In this document: piece by piece, positions 35,422-38,209 of the stretch
Numbering within the stretch: position 1 is the stretch's first letter
How the letters are laid out: the number at the start of each line of letters is the position of its first letter
Source: Chloroflexota bacterium
GTDB taxonomy: Bacteria > Chloroflexota > Dehalococcoidia > Lucifugimonadales > Australimonadaceae
Direction of reading: 5' to 3'
NCBI GenBank assembly: GCA_027618515.1
Contig: JAQCEV010000018.1
Coordinates: forward strand, 1-38,209
Length of the DNA: 38,209 nt
Position numbers and translations under genes: made by a program
The notes under the pieces: generated by a model
What the model was told of the DNA's origin: nothing
Database searches by the model: none
Seen by the model: the letters and a program-made list of their open reading frames with translations, nothing else

Positions 35422-35461
35422 GAAATACCCCTTAGCGGCCTCTGGAAATACCCCCTAAGGG
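35422..35461 (+). promoter_or_regulatory. two operator-like repeats upstream of the LuxR-type regulator
   Basis: GAAATACCCCTTAGCGG (35422-35438) and GAAATACCCCCTAAGGG (35445-35461) match at 14 of 17 positions and are 23 bp apart, about two helical turns. The second contains the near-palindrome CCCT-A-AGGG. A possible -10 TAGGCT lies at 35487-35492, which would place the second copy around -46. They may bind the adjacent regulator; this is inference. Confidence 0.5.
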
Positions 35462-35546
35462 AGACGGCAAACCGCCCTTTTCATCCTAGGCTTGGTCCAT
35501 CGCAGACGCCAAAACAACCCGGCGAACCTGCAAGAAAGGAAAAGCG

Positions 35547-36587
35547 ATGATTGAAGCGCTTAGCCAGGTCTACGAAAGTTACTCCTCGCCCCTCTCCAAG
35601 GTATTCGGCCCCGCCATCGCCCCACGAACGTACCTCCGTGCGCTGCACCTCTTTCTGATGTTCCCCTTGGGCATCGCATACTTCGTCGCGCTGGTCGTCA
35701 TGCTCTCTGTAGGTGGTTCGCTGATCTGGACCCTTATCGGCCCCATCGTGCTGATCGCAGCATTGTTCCTGACCCGCTGGGCAGGCGATGCCGAAGCCTG
35801 GACCATCCGTCGCGTGTCACAGATCGAACTCCGGCGTCCCCCGACGGCGATCGACCTCAGCCAATCCCTCCGTAAGCAACTGTGGGTTCGGCTGATCGAC
35901 CGCAACACCTGGACCGGTCTTGTGTACCTGTTCGTGCAGTTCCCGCTCGGCATCGCCGCGTTCGTCGGCCTAGTCACGACCACCGCAATCGTGGGAGCGT
36001 TCGCCGGAGCCCCGATCGTGATGTCTCTCACCGACGCCACCTATGGATTCGGCGGAATCATCCCCGACGTAACAACCGTCCAAGGAAGCCTGATCCTCGT
36101 GCCCATCGGGCTAATTGGATTCTTGGTTTCTGTTCACCTCATCAACGTAACCTCCGCTACACACGCTACCTGGGCGCGGCTCATGCTCGCCTCCCGGGCG
36201 AAGGCGATTCCCACCGCCCCAACCCAACTCGCCCCACAGCCATCGAACCCGACCGGAGGGCACCTCGCAGCGTTGCCCGTCGACGGCCACGTACTAGAAG
36301 CATCGGAGCTTGCGGGCCAACTCACCGGCTTGGCGTCCCTAACCAATCGCGAAAAGGAGGTCCTCAGGCTCATCGCCCGGGGCCACTCCAACGCCGACAT
36401 TGCAGAAGCCTTCGTGCTCAGCGAAGGAACCGTAAAGACCCACGTCAAACGCGTCCTCTCCAAGCTTGAAGTCCGTGACAGAACCCAAGCTGCCGTCTAC
36501 GCCTACGACATCGGGTTTGTGAAGCCAGGCGACACCGGCCCAACCGCACCTGAACCATTGCGATTCGAAGACTATCGCGCTGGCTAG
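35547..36587 (+). CDS. membrane-bound one-component regulator: putative Sensor domain plus LuxR HTH
   Basis: A 346-residue protein. Residues about 30-220 form two pairs of membrane segments with the repeated motif (LHLFLMFPLGIAYFVALVVM and LVYLFVQFPLGIAAFVGLVT) typical of the 'putative sensor' domain that normally precedes actinobacterial histidine kinases. After a Pro/Thr linker, residues about 264-325 are a LuxR-type helix-turn-helix (LTNREKEVLRLIARGHSNAD, LSEGTVKTHVKRVLSKLEVR). No kinase or receiver domain lies between, so signal and output appear fused in one protein tethered to the membrane. AAAGGA precedes the ATG. Confidence 0.88.
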   Translation: MIEALSQVYESYSSPLSKVFGPAIAPRTYLRALHLFLMFPLGIAYFVALVVMLSVGGSLIWTLIGPIVLIAALFLTRWAGDAEAWTIRRVSQIELRRPPTAIDLSQSLRKQLWVRLIDRNTWTGLVYLFVQFPLGIAAFVGLVTTTAIVGAFAGAPIVMSLTDATYGFGGIIPDVTTVQGSLILVPIGLIGFLVSVHLINVTSATHATWARLMLASRAKAIPTAPTQLAPQPSNPTGGHLAALPVDGHVLEASELAGQLTGLASLTNREKEVLRLIARGHSNADIAEAFVLSEGTVKTHVKRVLSKLEVRDRTQAAVYAYDIGFVKPGDTGPTAPEPLRFEDYRAG

Positions 36588-36646
36588 TCGTTTCAGGCAC
36601 CACCACCCATAGCACCGACAGCCGTGAATTCCGCTCGCGCCCGACG

Positions 36647-36652
36647 TAGAAT
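36647..36652 (+). promoter_or_regulatory. -10 element TAGAAT upstream of the Rieske oxygenase gene
   Basis: TAGAAT lies in the 117-bp gap after the LuxR-type gene, 52 nt before the start at 36705. The -35 region (GTGAAT at 36624-36629) is weak. The leader would be about 45 nt and includes the AGGAG Shine-Dalgarno. Confidence 0.35.
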
Positions 36653-36704
36653 GCCGCCAAACGTCAGCGCCGTCCCCAGAGCACTAGAGCACAGGAGCAC
36701 GAAC

Positions 36705-38048
36705 ATGCTGTCCAAAGAAGACAACGAGCTACTGACCCACGTCGGCCCCGGCACCCCCATGGGCGACCTCATGCGGCAATACTGGATGCCCATCTACCTC
36801 TCGACAGACCTCGAAAAGCCGGACAACAAACCTCACCGCATCAAGCTCCTCCACGAGAATCTCATCCTCTTCCGCAACACCTCTGGCGAGGTCGGGCTCC
36901 TCTCCGAAGTCTGCCCCCACCGAGGCGCTTCCCTCTACTGGTCGCGCAACGAGCAGGACGGCCTGCGCTGCGTCTACCACGGGTGGAAGTACGACATCAC
37001 GGGCCAGTGCGTCGACATGCCCAGCGAACCCGCAGCATCCAACTTCAGAGACAAGGTTCGCGCTGGTTCCTACCCCTGCCAGGAACGTAATGGCATCGTC
37101 TGGACCTACATGGGCCCGCGCAAAACGCCGCCCCCCCTACCCGAACTCGAATTCAACATGCTCCCACCAGAGCACGTCGTCATCCGGCGTGACATGCAGG
37201 ACTCCAACTGGGTCCAGGGTCTCGAAGGCAACATCGACTCCTCCCACCTATCCTTCCTCCACACGCGCCTTGAAGCCACAGGAAACGCAGAGTTCTACGG
37301 CGAAGGCCCCGCAACCCGAGGCCTTTTCTACAACGACCCCGCCCCCAAGATGGAAGTGACCAACACCGACGCTGGCGTCATGGACGCAGCAGGCCGCGTC
37401 GAAGAACCCGGGAAGGTCTACTGGCGTGTCACCCAGTTCCTCATGCCCTTCTACGGCATATTCGCCCCCGTCAGCCTGGAAGAATGCCCCCTGCAATGGT
37501 GGATCCCCCTCGACGACAACTCCGTCATGAAGTGGGACATCCGCTGGAACCCCTCACGCCCAATCCGCGAGGAAGAGAAGAAGAGTCTGATCCTTGAAGA
37601 CCCCGGTGGATGGGTCGATTGGACAGCCGACGCCAAAACCCACTGGCAACTCAAGGCCAACGCCGACAACGAGTACCTCAACGAGTACGACGCGCAACTC
37701 GACAAGCGTTTCTCTGGCATCCCGTCCATCAACCTCCAGGACAAAGCTGTCCTGGAAAGCATGGGCCACATCGTCGACCGCACCATCGAGCACCTCGGCA
37801 CGTCGGACGCCATGATCATCCGCACGCGCCGTAGGCTCATCAACGCCGCCATCGCCCTTCGCGACCACGGCACCGTGCCTCCAGGCGTCGACGACCCGCA
37901 GGTCTATCGCCGTCGCACCGCAACCGCCATCCTCGACGACGGCGTCGACTGGCAGGTCGGCGCAGGCCCCTACCTAGAGGCCTTCACCGACACCCCCGTC
38001 CTCTCCGCCGAAGCCCAACAAGCTTCGCTCCGGGTGAAACAGAGTTAG
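36705..38048 (+). CDS. Rieske non-heme iron oxygenase, phthalate-dioxygenase-like alpha subunit
   Basis: Oxygenase component that hydroxylates or demethylates aromatic or other ring compounds using electrons from a reductase. The start at ATG 36705 (MLSKEDNELLTHVGPGTPMG) is preferred to one 27 codons upstream, because AGGAG lies 8 nt before it; the protein is 447 residues. The Rieske 2Fe-2S ligands are Cys70, His72, Cys89 and His92 (CPHRGASLYW ... CVYHGWKYD). The mononuclear iron site is seen in NIDSSHLSFLH, with His181 and His186 and Asp178 nearby. No reductase or ferredoxin gene is adjacent. Substrate unknown. Confidence 0.93.
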   Translation: MLSKEDNELLTHVGPGTPMGDLMRQYWMPIYLSTDLEKPDNKPHRIKLLHENLILFRNTSGEVGLLSEVCPHRGASLYWSRNEQDGLRCVYHGWKYDITGQCVDMPSEPAASNFRDKVRAGSYPCQERNGIVWTYMGPRKTPPPLPELEFNMLPPEHVVIRRDMQDSNWVQGLEGNIDSSHLSFLHTRLEATGNAEFYGEGPATRGLFYNDPAPKMEVTNTDAGVMDAAGRVEEPGKVYWRVTQFLMPFYGIFAPVSLEECPLQWWIPLDDNSVMKWDIRWNPSRPIREEEKKSLILEDPGGWVDWTADAKTHWQLKANADNEYLNEYDAQLDKRFSGIPSINLQDKAVLESMGHIVDRTIEHLGTSDAMIIRTRRRLINAAIALRDHGTVPPGVDDPQVYRRRTATAILDDGVDWQVGAGPYLEAFTDTPVLSAEAQQASLRVKQS

Positions 38049-38209
38049 AGTGCATAGCAGTGACAATCACCTGTCGTGTATATGCAATTCAACCCGTATC
38101 ATGAGTTGATGCACCCTGATCGATGCCATTGGAATCCTGCGCAGCACCTGGTCTCAGGAGCGAATGGGCAGAAATGGGCAGAAACGGACACCATCAAGAC
38201 GCGCGAGCC
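38049..38209. other. intergenic tail with short tandem repeat
   Basis: No gene was identified in these 161 bp. Three tandem 10-bp units (38161-38190: CGAATGGGCA, GAAATGGGCA, GAAACGGACA) lie near the end. An inverted pair GTGCAT/ATGCAC (about 38052 and 38111) could fold, but no T-run follows. It may be the edge of a neighbouring gene or a mobile-element remnant; the window ends too soon to tell. Confidence 0.4.

Overview
The window looks like a moderately GC-rich bacterial chromosome segment, most plausibly from the Chloroflexota and perhaps a SAR202/Dehalococcoidia-like marine lineage. That placement is inference. It rests on proline/threonine-rich PTPTAT linkers in surface proteins, a cobalamin adenosyltransferase, a Rieske oxygenase and an FMN 2-hydroxy-acid oxidase close together, and ribosomal proteins with unusual low-complexity extensions. 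A 16S or marker-protein tree would be needed to confirm it.

Positions 1-21613 (minus strand, so transcription runs right to left) hold one nearly continuous ribosomal super-operon: rpsL-rpsG-fusA-rpsJ-rplC-rplD-rplW-rplB-rpsS-rplV-rpsC-rplP-rpmC-rpsQ-rplN-rplX-rplE-rpsN-rpsH-rplF-rplR-rpsE-rpmD-rplO-secY-adk-map-infA-rpmJ-rpsM-rpsK-rpsD-rpoA-rplQ-truA-rplM-rpsI. The str, S10, spc, alpha and L13 operons are fused. tuf is absent between fusA and rpsJ. A good sigma-70-type promoter lies upstream of rpsL and a second candidate lies just before map. L3, L13, S17, L5, S5 and the RNA polymerase alpha subunit carry long acidic, alanine-rich or repeat-containing tails; S5 has an Asn/Arg-rich N-terminal tandem repeat encoded by 27- and 36-bp DNA repeats.

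Positions 21614-38209 are accessory and metabolic, mostly plus strand. A divergent unit holds a small Cys/His protein, a PduO-type cobalamin adenosyltransferase and an FMN-dependent 2-hydroxy-acid oxidase. A membrane-anchored surface protein with a PGF-pre-PGF-like domain follows on the minus strand, then a small membrane protein with a tandem V4R-type sensor protein, and a divergent RuvB paralogue with altered ATPase residues. The histidine genes hisH and hisA are followed by a PHA_gran_rgn-like protein and an MFS transporter. Next come a frameshifted CARDB/zincin lipoprotein gene, an alpha/beta-hydrolase-fold protein lacking catalytic Ser and His, and an acetyl-CoA synthetase-like enzyme. 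The window ends with a membrane 'Sensor'-LuxR one-component regulator preceded by repeated operator-like sites, and a Rieske oxygenase.

The genome is compact. Many ribosomal genes overlap by 1-14 nt, three convergent pairs share interleaved stop codons over exactly 4 nt, and several promoters sit so close to their start codons that leaderless transcripts are likely. No tRNA, rRNA, CRISPR array or insertion sequence was recognised.
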